A stretch of DNA of 50,969 bases. Source: Kalymmatonema hyalinum WJT4-NPBG1 (GTDB lineage: Bacteria > Cyanobacteriota > Cyanobacteriia > Cyanobacteriales > Nostocaceae). Under the pieces are notes generated by a model, which saw only the letters and a list, made by a program, of their open reading frames with translations, had not been told where the DNA came from and did no database searches. Shown here one piece after another: positions 26,071 through 35,587 of the stretch. The stretch spans positions 1 through 50,969 of the forward strand of contig JAHHIB010000065.1 in NCBI GenBank assembly GCA_019359075.1. The letters are read 5' to 3'. The translations under genes and the position numbers were made by a program. Positions within the stretch are counted from its first letter, which is position 1; each line of letters opens with the position of its first letter.

Positions 26071-27366
26071 CTAGTCTCGTGTCAGCAGTTGTACTGTCGT
26101 GCGCCAAATCAGTCCAGCAACAATCAGCGCTAAACCCACCAGCCAAATTTGCTGTTCTACCCAAAAAGCTAGAAAAGCACAGGAAGCTAAACCTGCCCAA
26201 CCTATCCATTTAGGATAAAGTCGTTCCTCGGGTGACAATTGCAGTGCTGCAAAGTTCGTAATTGCGTAATAAATTAAAACGTTAAACGCACTGAACGACC
26301 ATGTCGTTTTCACATCTCCAATCATAACTAAAGCTGCGATCGCAACTCCCACAACCAGCACAGCCAAAACGGGTGTGCTTCCTGACTGATTCAATCTGGC
26401 AAACAACCCTGGTAAATCCCGGCGTCTTCCCATTGCCAGTACAACACGGGATAATCCCAAAATCAAGTTCAGTAGCACACCTAGCATGGCAGTCATAGCA
26501 CCAATCGCTACAACCAAACCAGCAGCAGGACCAGCAACATTACGGATGGCTACCTCAAGAGGTGCAGCTTGTGCTTGTTGAGTCACCTTGCCCAACACAC
26601 CTGCTCCCACTGCCCCAATGCCAACTGCTGCCACTGTAATGTAAAGCACCATTGTCAGCAGCAGACAGACAATCATCGCTCTAGGAATGGTTTTTCGCGG
26701 TTCTTTTGCTTCCTCGCCCATTGTGGCGATCCGACCATAACCCGTGTAAGCCACAAACATTAGGGCTGTAGCATGGAGTACTGATGCGGCATTCCCTGAG
26801 AAGAAGGGTGTTAGATTTTCAGCACCGACGGTGACAGCACGCGGCAAACAGACAATGACAAATAAACTCAAAGACAGCAATGTCACCGATACGATGATAA
26901 TGTTGACGAGGTTAGAGCGCCGAATTCCAGTTAGGACAATTGCTGTAAAAACAACTACAGCGAAAAGAGCCGTGGGAACCAGCAAGCCACGCTGCATTAA
27001 ATTGGTTGTGGTCAATAAGTAGCTGGCGAAACCTAAGGCAGCAGTGGCAGCAGATGCTGTTTTAGCTAAAAGAAACATCCAGCCAGCTGTAAAACCAAAC
27101 CAAGGATTTAAATATTTGTACCCATATTCATAGGTTCCACCACTAACGGCATGATTAGCAGCGAGCTGGGCGCTGTTAAGACCGTTACAGGTAGCGACAA
27201 AAGCGGCAAGTGCTACAGCAACAATCACCGCAGGTCCAGCAATCCCAGCCGCAATACCTATGCTCACAAACACGCCAGTGCCAATTATTGACCCCAGCCC
27301 CATCATGGTTGCACCTAGCACTCCCAACTCTCGTTGTAGTTGGGGTGTTATCGTTTTACCTGACAC
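26071..27366 (-). CDS. APC-superfamily amino acid permease
   Basis: The 431-residue product is a 12-helix permease of the amino acid-polyamine-organocation superfamily. The family's first helix is clear, LGATMMGLGSIIGTGVFVSIG near residue 18, as are SGGTYEYGYKYLNPW near residue 74 and GYGRIATMGEEAKEPRKTIPRA near residue 210. It imports or exchanges amino acids at the plasma membrane; the substrate is not evident. The start is GTG, seven bases after aggag. It is divergent from the DUF442 phosphatase gene across a 156-base gap with AT-rich palindromic sequence (cgtatatcgatatcg), a possible shared control region. Confidence 0.85.
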   Translation of the reverse strand: MSGKTITPQLQRELGVLGATMMGLGSIIGTGVFVSIGIAAGIAGPAVIVAVALAAFVATCNGLNSAQLAANHAVSGGTYEYGYKYLNPWFGFTAGWMFLLAKTASAATAALGFASYLLTTTNLMQRGLLVPTALFAVVVFTAIVLTGIRRSNLVNIIIVSVTLLSLSLFVIVCLPRAVTVGAENLTPFFSGNAASVLHATALMFVAYTGYGRIATMGEEAKEPRKTIPRAMIVCLLLTMVLYITVAAVGIGAVGAGVLGKVTQQAQAAPLEVAIRNVAGPAAGLVVAIGAMTAMLGVLLNLILGLSRVVLAMGRRRDLPGLFARLNQSGSTPVLAVLVVGVAIAALVMIGDVKTTWSFSAFNVLIYYAITNFAALQLSPEERLYPKWIGWAGLASCAFLAFWVEQQIWLVGLALIVAGLIWRTTVQLLTRD

Positions 27367-27404
27367 AAGAAATCTCCTCGTGAGCTTGAGTTTCTTACCA
27401 CTTG

Positions 27405-27450
27405 TTTGGATGCGCTAATATTATCGTATATCGATATCGTTTTTCTATAT
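27405..27450. promoter_or_regulatory. Possible operator in the permease/phosphatase gap
   Basis: The sequence around 27421-27440 contains overlapping short palindromes (tatcgata, cgatatcg) between two divergent genes. A PadR-family gene lies directly downstream. The link is positional only. Confidence 0.25.
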
Positions 27451-27522
27451 ATAAAATGGCATAAGTCGTGTATGATTTGTTCAAGATAAATACACTATTT
27501 ATAGCTACATACCGGAGTATAT

Positions 27523-27948
27523 ATGGGTAACGCTAAAAAGGTCAGCGATGAACTCTATACAGCTGGGCAACCAACTCCTGAAGATTTACAACAAGCCGCT
27601 CAGGAGGGATTTAAATCTGTCGTTAATTTACGTTCTCCCGATGAAGCGGACTTCCTTTCTGATGAGCAGCAGCAGGCTGAAGCGGCGGGGCTCAATTACG
27701 TCAATGTCCCACTAAATCCCAAGAAGGCTGATGATGAATTGACAGCTAAGGTTCTCAAGGAGATTTCGGGCTTACCAACGCCAATTTTGTTACATTGCGG
27801 TGCGGGGGCAAGAGCTGATGCACTGGCTTTGATTGCTCTTGCCACTAACGAGAAGTTAAGCCGCGAGCAGATTTTGAAAAAAGCAGAGGAACTAGGAATT
27901 AACATCAATCAGCCGCACCTCAATCAGTTTTTGGAAACTCAAGAGTGA
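27523..27948 (+). CDS. DUF442/BLH-type phosphatase-like protein
   Basis: The 141-residue product resembles the beta-lactamase-hydrolase (DUF442) branch of dual-specificity phosphatases. It opens with KVSDELYTAGQPTPEDL and has FKSVVNLRSPDEA near residue 31 and the P-loop HCGAGARAD near residue 88. The spacing between the catalytic Cys and Arg is four residues, as in DUF442 and rhodanese-like loops, not five as in classical tyrosine phosphatases. In other bacteria DUF442 domains occur with sulfide-oxidation enzymes or alone. The 3' end overlaps the PadR gene on the other strand by ten bases. Substrate is unknown. Confidence 0.8.
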   Translation: MGNAKKVSDELYTAGQPTPEDLQQAAQEGFKSVVNLRSPDEADFLSDEQQQAEAAGLNYVNVPLNPKKADDELTAKVLKEISGLPTPILLHCGAGARADALALIALATNEKLSREQILKKAEELGININQPHLNQFLETQE

Positions 27949-28250
27949 TCCTCAAATAATTCTCCAAACAACTCTCTGACCTTCTGTTTGGCATCTTCTA
28001 AAGCCTCTTTTCCCAAAGGCGTTGCTCGGTAAATTCGGCGCGAGTGCTTTCCTGAACGCTCCTCAGTTGAGTGTAGGTATCCCTTGCGCTCCAAGTCATG
28101 AAGCATGGGATAGAGAGTTCCTGGGCTAAGCTTATAGCCATGACGAGCTAACTCCTCAATGATGCCCAGACCGAATATTGGTTCCCGAACTGCATGATGA
28201 AGAATGTGAAGTCGAATTAGACCTGAGTAGAGTTCTTTGTGGTCCATCAA
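27939..28250 (-). CDS. PadR-family transcriptional regulator
   Basis: The 103-residue product is a short PadR-type winged-helix regulator: LIRLHILHHAVREP, GLGIIEELARHGYKLSPGTLYPMLHDLERKGYL and YRATPLGKEALEDAK are the family segments. Short PadR proteins are usually dimeric repressors that respond to small molecules. The gene overlaps the end of the convergent phosphatase gene by ten bases. Directly upstream lies the terminator of the Bax-inhibitor gene, leaving only about 35 bases for a private promoter. Likely targets are its own gene or the nearby permease and phosphatase, which cannot be decided from sequence. Confidence 0.88.
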   Translation of the reverse strand: MMDHKELYSGLIRLHILHHAVREPIFGLGIIEELARHGYKLSPGTLYPMLHDLERKGYLHSTEERSGKHSRRIYRATPLGKEALEDAKQKVRELFGELFEDHS

Positions 28251-28282
28251 ACTGAATCTTGAATTCTCGTCCCTTCAACGAT

Positions 28283-28320
28283 AAAAAACCGTGGTTTTAA
28301 AGGTCAAACCACGGCTTATT
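28283..28320 (-). terminator. Terminator of the Bax-inhibitor gene (bidirectional shape)
   Basis: Nine-base arms ccgtggttt (28289-28297) and aaaccacgg (28306-28314) are followed on the minus strand by six T residues, and on the plus strand by cttatttttta. It lies 45 bases after the Bax-inhibitor stop and just upstream of padR. Confidence 0.85.
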
Positions 28321-28360
28321 TTTTAGTCCAAAAAATCTTGCCAAAAAATCTTAAATGTTC

Positions 28361-29089
28361 TTAATCGCGACCGTTAAGAGCAATAAGCAATCGCAAAATA
28401 AAAACAAACAAATTGATGTAGGTCAAGTACATCGATAAAGCCGCAGGCAAGTATTGGTCATCTTTGTAAGTGCGCGGCAGGATGTAAAAGTCAACCACAG
28501 ATGCACCCACAAAGAGGAACACACCCAGAGCGGAGATGGCAATTTCTAACCAATTCGGCGTGTAAACACCAAATGCGCTGAACAAAAGTTGGACAACGAG
28601 TACGGCAACTAGGGCAATTACCCCTAAATTAATCGTTTTGGTCAATGCCATACCGTCTTGCTCAGAAAGATTTGAGCCAATTTGACGGGCGGCAATAAAC
28701 GTAACACCACAACCGAGGGCAGCCAACCCAATACCTTGAATACCTACACCTTGGTTTTTCAGTGCCACAAAGATTAAACCACTGAGAGTGTACCCAGTGA
28801 GAAGGCTGTAGGTTGCCAATAGAGGCAGTGCAACTTTGTTATTGCCTTTTTCGGCAACGTTCTGAGCAACAAAGAACAAAATCAACTGTACGACGATCGC
28901 ACCAAAGAAGGTGGGTAAGAATAGCCCGGGGTTAGTACGGAGAACACCCAGTCCGCCGTAACTTCCCAGTGCCGTTAGCACCAGCCCACCGCCTACATAC
29001 GGCAAGGCGTTGGCAATCACATTGGGACCTACGAGGGCTTGAGTTTTAGCCTGACGAAATGCGTCACGGAAGTTGCTGGTATTGCTCAT
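28361..29089 (-). CDS. Bax inhibitor-1/YccA family membrane protein
   Basis: The 242-residue product has about seven membrane segments and matches the BI-1/YccA family. It has a polar start (SNTSNFRDAFRQAKTQALVG), hydrophobic segments with AALGCGVTFIAARQIGSNLSE in the middle, and a C-terminal region YLTYINLFVFILRLLIALNGRD that is typical of the family (LYLDIINLFLFLLRI in others). Bacterial members are proton-linked calcium leak channels or interact with FtsH. A good terminator follows. It is transcribed alone. Confidence 0.88.
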   Translation of the reverse strand: MSNTSNFRDAFRQAKTQALVGPNVIANALPYVGGGLVLTALGSYGGLGVLRTNPGLFLPTFFGAIVVQLILFFVAQNVAEKGNNKVALPLLATYSLLTGYTLSGLIFVALKNQGVGIQGIGLAALGCGVTFIAARQIGSNLSEQDGMALTKTINLGVIALVAVLVVQLLFSAFGVYTPNWLEIAISALGVFLFVGASVVDFYILPRTYKDDQYLPAALSMYLTYINLFVFILRLLIALNGRD

Positions 29090-29221
29090 GTTTTACAAAT
29101 GGTTTTTAGTCAAGCATTGCTGTTAATTTCCATTTTTACCGATAACCAGAGCTAGTGACCATAAAGATAGTGCTGAGTCGTAAGTTATTACTCAGTAGGT
29201 CGGCACAAATAAAGTTAACGA

Positions 29222-29266
29222 GTGTGCCTCCTAACGGAGGAGCTGCGCTAACAAAGCAGCGTCTGG
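29222..29266. repeat. Second copy of the gtgtgcctcc palindromic repeat
   Basis: The sequence gtgtgcctcctaacggagg, then agctgcgct, parallels 25968-25993 with only the loop changed, followed by gctgcgctaacaaagcagc, itself an inverted repeat. Confidence 0.65.
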
Positions 29267-29282
29267 TGACAGGAGAGGGCTG

Positions 29283-29309
29283 TCATGAGTCATGAGTCAT
29301 GACTCATTA
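29283..29309. repeat. Heptamer repeat forming a palindrome
   Basis: Three copies of the heptamer (catgagt, then its inverse) create a self-complementary stretch atgagtcatgactcat. It belongs to the same family as the copies at 879-894 and 38553-38600. Confidence 0.6.
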
Positions 29310-29595
29310 GTAAGAGTGCGCGAGTTTCAGGCGTTATTACTTTCGCTCTTCTTCGATCTGTTTATTCCTAACCTACCTACTTATGTAGCACTCAGTAGTC
29401 TGAAATCTGTATTTTATAATCTCAACCCAATCAAAAATCTCCAGAAAAAGTAACCGTGTAAATGCTGAAATCTCCAGGAAGAATCCTTATAAGTTCAGTG
29501 AAACAACGAATGGTATCCTTAAGCGTTTATAAGGAAAATAATGACAGCTTTGATAAAGTTTAGGCAACTCCATTTTTTTTAGAAAAGGAGTTTAT

Positions 29596-30369
29596 ATGAC
29601 AGCAACTCAGTTCTCTATTCAATTTGATGGTATGGAATTATTACAGTTATACCATCAGAATCCTTCTATTAAAGTTCGTAATAAACTTGTACAATTACAT
29701 ACTGGCTTAGTACGGAAGATGGCTCATAAATTCAGTCATCAATGTAATGAGCCTTATGAAGATTTAGAGCAAATTGGTTATTTTGGTTTAATAAGAGCAA
29801 TTGAGCGCTTTGATCCAAAACAAGGATATGCTTTTAGTTCCTTTGCTATACCCTATATTCGGGGTGAAATGCTGCACTTTTTACGCGATCGCGGTACCCT
29901 ATTAAAGATTCCTCGCCGTTGGCAAGAACTCTATAATGAGGGGCAAAGAGTTCGCAAAGAATTGGCTGGGACTTTAGGTCGTCCTCCCAAGGATTCAGAA
30001 ATTGCAAGTGTTCTCAAGGTATCTGTCCAAGAATGGCAAGAAACCAAATTAGCTGTTCAAAACCGTATGCCTTTGAGTTTGGACGCTACGATAGTCCAAA
30101 ACATTGATTGCCAAATTACCCTAGCTGAAGCACTTCCTTGTCAGCGTTCTGCTACTATGCAACAACAAAACGAAGAACGGCAACAACTTCAAGGAGCAAT
30201 AAATATGCTAGAAGAAAAGCCCCGCATGGCAGTTGAAATGGTGTATTTAAAGGAACTTTCTCGTAAAGATACCGCTAAGAAAATTGGCACTAGCCCAATG
30301 ACAGTGACACGCTATTTGCAAAAGGGAGTTCAAGATTTAGTCTCTACGTTAAGACCGCAAGCGGTGTAG
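29596..30369 (+). CDS. sigF: Group 3 RNA polymerase sigma factor, SigF type
   Basis: The 257-residue product has sigma regions 2, 3 and 4 but no region 1. Region 2 is clear: YEDLEQIGYFGLIRAIERFDP near residue 54, then YAFSSFAIPYIRGEMLHFLRDRG. Region 3 has GRPPKDSEIASVL near residue 140, and region 4 a helix-turn-helix, LKELSRKDTAKKIGTSPMTVTRYL near residue 218. SigF-type factors in cyanobacteria control pilus and motility genes and, in filamentous species, hormogonium-related genes. The ribosome site aaaaggag is strong. It converges with chlD, 60 bases apart. SigG- or SigB-like naming is possible, but the length and motifs fit SigF best. Confidence 0.82.
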   Translation: MTATQFSIQFDGMELLQLYHQNPSIKVRNKLVQLHTGLVRKMAHKFSHQCNEPYEDLEQIGYFGLIRAIERFDPKQGYAFSSFAIPYIRGEMLHFLRDRGTLLKIPRRWQELYNEGQRVRKELAGTLGRPPKDSEIASVLKVSVQEWQETKLAVQNRMPLSLDATIVQNIDCQITLAEALPCQRSATMQQQNEERQQLQGAINMLEEKPRMAVEMVYLKELSRKDTAKKIGTSPMTVTRYLQKGVQDLVSTLRPQAV

Positions 30370-30429
30370 CAGTAGGCTCATGATGTTCTTTTTAGAAAAT
30401 AGGGGGACGGGGAGATGAGGATGCTCACA

Positions 30430-32568
30430 TCAACGAGATTTCAAATCAGCAATTGCTCCTTTTGTCATAGCCGCAATGGCTTTATCCGTAGCTTTGGGCA
30501 AATGGTAATACTTGCCTCCTGCTGTCTTTGCTAACTCCTTCGCAAACCCAGTAGAAACGAATTTACTTTCCGTATCAATGACCAATAACTGCATTCCCAA
30601 AGCACGTATTCTGCCACCAATTTCTAACAATTCTGCTTTGATATCTGGTTTTTGCCCGCTTTCTTGCGGTTCTCCCAAAGAACGCGACAAAGGAATATTG
30701 CCGCGTCCATCAGTTATCGCTACAATCACAACTTGTCCAATATCTCCACTCATTTGGGCATTTGAACCGACGCGCACAGCTTGGGTTAAACCATGAGCCA
30801 GTGGCGAACCACCACCACAGGGTAATCTTTCCAGGCGGTTACGCGCCAAAGCAATAGAACGCGTAGGAGGCAATAATACCTCCGCCTGTTCTCCTCGGAA
30901 GGGGATCAACGCCACTTGGTCACGGTTTTGATATGCTTCTGTCAGCAATTGCATCACCGCACCTTTAGCTGACTGCATCCGGTTCAGCGCCATTGAACCT
31001 GAAGCATCTACCACAAATACGACTAAAGCACCTGCTTTGCGTACCAACCGCTTAGCTCGAATATCACCTTGTTCCACAAAAACCCGCCGCTGTTTTGAGG
31101 ATGACGAAGATGAGGATGTATTGTCTCCCTTGCTCCCCTGCTCAAGAGCTCCCCTGCTTTCATATCGCTGCCGTCGTGCTTTCTGATACGGGGCTGCTGC
31201 TCTGAGTGTGGCATCTACGGCAATCCGTTGCACTTTTCCCTTAGGCAACATTGGCTTAATATAGCGTCCCCGGTCTTCAGAAAAGATTATGCTGCGGCTG
31301 CCAGACTTACCTCGCTTTTGGGCTATTTGAGCAAAATAAAGCACACTGGGGTCAAGAACTACCCCCTCAGGGTCAAAGATAAATTCTTCTGGGATACCAG
31401 GCGGTTCTTGTTCTGGCTGTTCTTGATTTTCTTCTTGTTCTTCTTGTTCTTCCTGTTCTTGATTCGATTCGTCTTGGGGTTCCTCTTGATTTTGTGGTGG
31501 AGGTGGAGGAGGTGGCGGTGGTTCTTCGGGTGGCGGTGTCTGCACGACAGTCGCCCGTGGGACTATCACCAATTCCACAGCACGGCGCAAATCTTCGGCA
31601 TTCACTTGTGTGCGTCCATCCAAAGCAGCAGATGCACGTGCCACGCGTGCGGCAAATAACTCAGCACGGTGTCCTTGCACTGCCCCTCGAATTGCTTCTT
31701 CTACTAAGTAGGAAATTTGTTCGTGGGTGATGTCAACCTCTTTTAACCATTCCCGCGCCAGGATAATTTGGGTTTTGATGGCGTCTGTATCTTCGCTGTA
31801 CTGCTTAAGAAATTCTTGGGGAGATAGCGAGTAGGCGATCGCTTGCTCTACAGCTTGCACTCTGTCATCTAAACCTAAGACACCATCAGCAGAAAGGGCG
31901 ATCGCAATTCTATCTAGTAGGTGTTCCCGCAATGCTCCTTCTTCTGGGTTGTAAGTAGCGATAAATAAGGGCTTGCAGGGATGCTGAAAACTGATGCCCT
32001 CGCGTTCAATTTGGTTGCGTCCCTCAGATAATACTGTTAAAAGCTGATTAGATATCTGCTCATCTAATAAATTGATTTCATCTATATAGAGAACGCCTCG
32101 GTGGGCTTGGGCGAGCAAACCTGGCTGAAATATAGTTTCCCCTTGCTTAACTGACTGTTCGACATCAACAGAACCCAACAGTCGGTCTTCTGTCACTCCC
32201 AAAGGAATTTGTACAAAGGGTGTGCGGATGATTTCGGTTTCTATTGTGGGGTGCGCATCCGGTTCCTCCGACTCCAATGGCAGGCAAGATGCTTGCCCCA
32301 CAAGTGCCAAAAGTTTGTCATCCCATTCTTGTGGACGGTTGGGATCGCAGTTGCTGATAGAACCTTTAACAACTTCAATGGGTGGAAGTAGGGCGTGGAG
32401 AGCACGCGCCATCACAGATTTTGCCGTACCGCGACGACCTGCGATCGCCACTCCTCCTAACCCTGGATCGACCGCTGCTAGTAGTAAGGCTAATTTTATC
32501 GCTTCCTGACCGACTACAGCTGTCAGAGGAAAGGCGTTACTGAGAGGGGTGATGGAAGACGCAGGCAT
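30430..32568 (-). CDS. chlD: Magnesium chelatase subunit D
   Basis: ChlD works with ChlI and ChlH to insert Mg into protoporphyrin IX, the first step of chlorophyll synthesis. The 712-residue product has an AAA+ domain (residues 10-340; [36 protein letters not shown]), a Pro/Glu/Gln-rich linker (about 350-395; a run of 11 Pro broken once by Glu and then Gln/Glu repeats), and a C-terminal integrin-type domain with the MIDAS motif [11 protein letters not shown] and ITDGRGN. An in-frame TTG at 32580 precedes the ATG at 32568, which I prefer. It is monocistronic, converging with sigF. Confidence 0.94.
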   Translation of the reverse strand: MPASSITPLSNAFPLTAVVGQEAIKLALLLAAVDPGLGGVAIAGRRGTAKSVMARALHALLPPIEVVKGSISNCDPNRPQEWDDKLLALVGQASCLPLESEEPDAHPTIETEIIRTPFVQIPLGVTEDRLLGSVDVEQSVKQGETIFQPGLLAQAHRGVLYIDEINLLDEQISNQLLTVLSEGRNQIEREGISFQHPCKPLFIATYNPEEGALREHLLDRIAIALSADGVLGLDDRVQAVEQAIAYSLSPQEFLKQYSEDTDAIKTQIILAREWLKEVDITHEQISYLVEEAIRGAVQGHRAELFAARVARASAALDGRTQVNAEDLRRAVELVIVPRATVVQTPPPEEPPPPPPPPPQNQEEPQDESNQEQEEQEEQEENQEQPEQEPPGIPEEFIFDPEGVVLDPSVLYFAQIAQKRGKSGSRSIIFSEDRGRYIKPMLPKGKVQRIAVDATLRAAAPYQKARRQRYESRGALEQGSKGDNTSSSSSSSKQRRVFVEQGDIRAKRLVRKAGALVVFVVDASGSMALNRMQSAKGAVMQLLTEAYQNRDQVALIPFRGEQAEVLLPPTRSIALARNRLERLPCGGGSPLAHGLTQAVRVGSNAQMSGDIGQVVIVAITDGRGNIPLSRSLGEPQESGQKPDIKAELLEIGGRIRALGMQLLVIDTESKFVSTGFAKELAKTAGGKYYHLPKATDKAIAAMTKGAIADLKSR

Positions 32569-33209
32569 AGTTTGAATCAAAGCTAGTCCAGCTTCCTAGC
32601 ATACCAAACCTGAGGACCTCTGAGATACTCTACTCCCCTAAGGTTCAACATTTGTGACCATGCTCTTGGTAAAGAAAGCAAGAAATAGAGCATCGTTCAT
32701 TCTCAATATTGACTTTAAAGAGCCGAAACGGTTTCTCTAGAATTCACTTTGCTTTCAGTTTCTTCAATTAATTGATTATTGTCGATACAGGTTTGTTCTG
32801 GATAGTTATGACAAAGTTCTAACGAAGTTCTGGTTAGTATTCAGTAATACCCTACTCAATTAGCAAGAAATCATTGCTACCTCTTTAGCCAGAGGCGTTA
32901 GTACTATCAAGCCTCTAAGGTAAATCTAACAGGCAAGGCTACCTCTTCATTCAATTTGATTGAATGAGGAAGTGTGCCGATTTTTTCTAGTTACCGCTTT
33001 GGTGTGAGCGCGAAATCATTGCTTACTTTCTCATCAATGCCAGCCTCAACAAGCTGCAAAGAAAGTATTCAGTCACAATATCAAAGCATTCGAGGATGTT
33101 TAGCGCCAGTACCATTCAAAGGTTGGTGATGGACCTGAAGTAGCAAATTTTCAAATCCTACCAAATAATCAGTAGTTCAACTTAGCCATTAGAGTATTCA
33201 ACTTAGTTT
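32569..33209. other. Gap between divergent chlD and terpene synthase gene
   Basis: No gene, repeat family member or known RNA motif was recognised in these 640 AT-rich bases. Promoters for both divergent genes should lie here. A minor inverted repeat attcaatttgattgaat (about 32950-32966) could be an operator. Confidence 0.45.
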
Positions 33210-34265
33210 ATGAATATTCCGATTTACCCGTGGACATTAATGTTAAGAACTTATCGTAATGTCCTTCCAACCGTTCGTTTTTACTTAAATCAATGGAAAG
33301 AACGTGCAAATCAAATTCCCAATTGCGAACTTCGCAAGCAAGCATTAATAAGTATCGAAACAAAAACATTTCACTGTGAAGGTGGAGCCATATATGGATT
33401 ATTGGCTAAAAACTACAGTGATGAACTGATACGTTTTATTGTTGCTTATCAAACAATTAGTGATTATTTAGATAATTTATGTGACCGAAGTACCTCGCTT
33501 GATCCTGAGGATTTTCGCGCTTTGCATGAATCAATGTTTCATGCCTTAACGCCAGGAGCAGAATGCGTAAATTACTATCGCTATCGTCAGGATCAAGAAG
33601 ATGGAGGCTATTTAAGACAACTGGTTAAAACTTGCCAGGATGTGTTAGAAAAACTTCCAGCTTATCCAAAAATATCTTCGGCTCTTTATGAACTAGTCGG
33701 CTATTATTGTGAGTTACAAGTACATAAGCATGTGCAGATTGAAGAGCGTGTTCCGCGATTAAAAGCGTGGTTTGAATTGCATCAGGATAACCTTCCTGAA
33801 ATGAGTTGGTATGAATTTTCGGCGTGTGCTGGTTCAACACTGGGAATCTTCTGTCTGATTGCCTATGCCTCCGATGAAAATTGTACTGAAGACTTAATCA
33901 AGCAAATCAAAAATGCTTATTTTCCGTGGTTGCAAGGGCTACATATTTTACTTGATTACTTGATTGATCAGGAGGAAGACCGTCTTGGTGGTGATTTGAA
34001 TTTTTGTTTTTACTATAAAAATAGAAATGAAATGACCAAGCGGTTGACACATTTTGTGAAAAAGGCTAAAGAAAGTGTTGCTTCTTTACCACATACAAAC
34101 TTTCATCAGATGATTAATCAAGCATTAATAGGGATTTATTTGGCAGATGAAAAAGTCAGAAGCCAAAAGGAAGTTCAAGAAATAGGCAAACATCTTATAC
34201 GCCTTGGTGGCGGTTCGACGTTCTTTTTTTTCTTAAATGGTCGGGTTATGGCTCGTCTTCGCTGA
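33210..34265 (+). CDS. DUF2600 (YtpB-like) terpene synthase
   Basis: The 351-residue product matches the DUF2600 family, whose characterised member is Bacillus YtpB, tetraprenyl-beta-curcumene synthase. The two metal-binding acidic motifs are in the expected places: DYLDNLCDR at residues 85-93 and LDYLIDQEEDRLGGDLNFC from residue 248. There is no signal peptide; helices dominate, consistent with a class I terpene cyclase. The natural substrate of this large terpene synthase group is a long prenyl diphosphate (C25-C35), but the product here cannot be predicted. It is 130 bases upstream of a geranylgeranyl-reductase-type flavoprotein on the same strand. Codon use is like the neighbourhood. Confidence 0.82.
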   Translation: MNIPIYPWTLMLRTYRNVLPTVRFYLNQWKERANQIPNCELRKQALISIETKTFHCEGGAIYGLLAKNYSDELIRFIVAYQTISDYLDNLCDRSTSLDPEDFRALHESMFHALTPGAECVNYYRYRQDQEDGGYLRQLVKTCQDVLEKLPAYPKISSALYELVGYYCELQVHKHVQIEERVPRLKAWFELHQDNLPEMSWYEFSACAGSTLGIFCLIAYASDENCTEDLIKQIKNAYFPWLQGLHILLDYLIDQEEDRLGGDLNFCFYYKNRNEMTKRLTHFVKKAKESVASLPHTNFHQMINQALIGIYLADEKVRSQKEVQEIGKHLIRLGGGSTFFFFLNGRVMARLR

Positions 34266-34395
34266 TGCCAACTGTTTATATAGCAACAGCATCTGTTTAA
34301 TTAGTTAGACTATTGAATTGTAGTGTACCTCTCCCATCTTTTTGCCTTTAGCACCAACCTGAATTACTACATAAAATTACAATGGAGTTCCACAG

Positions 34396-35517
34396 ATGTC
34401 TAAAATCGTTGTTATTGGAGCAGGTCCAGCAGGATGCTCAGCAGGATATCATCTTTCTAAAAGTGGGCATCAAGTGACTCTTATAGATAAAGAGAGCTTT
34501 CCTAGAGACAAAGTCTGCGGAGACGGCATCAGTTTTAAGTCGGTTCAGGCGTTGTTCCCAATGGGAATCTACCCGCAGGATATTAAACGCTTGATGCCGG
34601 AGTTTGCGCCTATAAATGGGCTTTTGCTCGGAGTCTCGAACGGAAGTTACAATCTGCAGAACACTGAGCTTGAAGGATATTGCATCCCCCGGTTTACCTT
34701 TGACAACCTACTTTATGAAAGAGCTATAAACGCAGGGTGCATTGCTCTCACCCAAAGTATCACCAATATTGACCGCCACCCGGAGCTATACAGCGATTTT
34801 GATTACATCATAGACGCGCGCGGCGTCAGTGCGGGTGATGTGGATGCGATCGCTATCAGAGCGTACTGGAGTATTAAGTCAGAAGATTTCGAGCCATACC
34901 TTTCCAAGGCTCAAATTTACTTTGACAAAATTCTTGGGGTTAACGGATACGGTTGGATATTTCCAGCCGATACAAAAACTGGATTGGTGAAACTCAATGT
35001 TGGAGTAGGCATATGGATGGATGAATACCAAAAGATGAACACAAACATCATCCGGCTTTTTGACCAATTCATCCAAAGTAATGATAGAACGAAGGAACTC
35101 TTAAGCAAGATTGTTGATAAGCAGAAACCCAAGGTTTACCCCCTAGCAACTGCAAAGAAAGGGAACAAAGTTAGCAATGGAAAAATCCTGAAGATTGGTG
35201 ATGCTGCCAACTTGACAGATCCTCTGACTGGCGAAGGGATTGCAAATGCTATTCTCAGCGGTTTATATGTTGCACAAGCAATCAATATGAGTACCAATCT
35301 GGATTCGGTAGCCCAGAATTGGCAACGCCTTTACCAGGCATATTTCGAGGAGGAGCTCCGCGCTGGCTTGCGGATAAAATCTTTCAGGAAATACTCATTT
35401 ATGAACAATATGTTTATCTGGCTGATGAAAAGGAATGATCGCGTCGCTGAACAAGTGACTCATGCAATTGTGGGCTTAGTCCCGTATAATGAGCTGCTAC
35501 CTTCATTTAGGCATTGA
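34396..35517 (+). CDS. FAD-dependent oxidoreductase, geranylgeranyl-reductase type
   Basis: The 373-residue product begins with a Rossmann FAD-binding motif, VIGAGPAGCSAGYHL, and an acidic ribose-binding end of strand 2 (LIDKESFPRDKVCGDGIS); the latter is a signature of the geranylgeranyl reductase/squalene epoxidase-like group. The second FAD motif is KIGDAANLTDPLTGEGIANA near residue 267. Such enzymes reduce or epoxidise isoprenoid chains. The adjacent terpene synthase gene suggests that it modifies the terpene or its prenyl precursor. A strong hairpin terminator directly follows. It is not ChlP, the chlorophyll enzyme, since length and several motifs differ. Confidence 0.82.
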   Translation: MSKIVVIGAGPAGCSAGYHLSKSGHQVTLIDKESFPRDKVCGDGISFKSVQALFPMGIYPQDIKRLMPEFAPINGLLLGVSNGSYNLQNTELEGYCIPRFTFDNLLYERAINAGCIALTQSITNIDRHPELYSDFDYIIDARGVSAGDVDAIAIRAYWSIKSEDFEPYLSKAQIYFDKILGVNGYGWIFPADTKTGLVKLNVGVGIWMDEYQKMNTNIIRLFDQFIQSNDRTKELLSKIVDKQKPKVYPLATAKKGNKVSNGKILKIGDAANLTDPLTGEGIANAILSGLYVAQAINMSTNLDSVAQNWQRLYQAYFEEELRAGLRIKSFRKYSFMNNMFIWLMKRNDRVAEQVTHAIVGLVPYNELLPSFRH

Positions 35518-35563
35518 TAGAACGTTTGGAACGTTGAAACGTTGAACCTTGAAACGTTCTATC
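35516..35563. terminator. Hairpin between convergent reductase and repeat-protein genes
   Basis: Perfect 12-base arms gatagaacgttt (35516-35527) and aaacgttctatc (35552-35563) start at the reductase stop codon. Internal aacgtt blocks may fold further. It probably terminates transcription of the terpenoid pair. Confidence 0.65.
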
Positions 35564-35587
35564 GTTATAAGTTTTAAAGAACCGATA

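Larger units (their letters stand above)
29090..29595. other. Gap upstream of sigF with two repeats
   Basis: No gene is visible. The region holds a palindromic repeat (29222-29266) and the heptamer repeat gagtcat/gactcat (29283-29309). The last 250 bases are AT-rich and should hold the sigF promoter; the ribosome site aaaaggag is at 29581-29588. Confidence 0.5.

Noticed and set aside
27523-27948. Loss of the classical CX5R phosphatase motif as a sign of inactivation
   Set aside because: The Cys-X4-Arg spacing is normal for the DUF442 branch, so it is not evidence of decay.
31228-31659. Plus-strand frame rich in Phe, Leu and Trp inside chlD
   Set aside because: It is the antisense reading of the Pro/Glu/Gln-rich linker of ChlD and only reflects codon composition.
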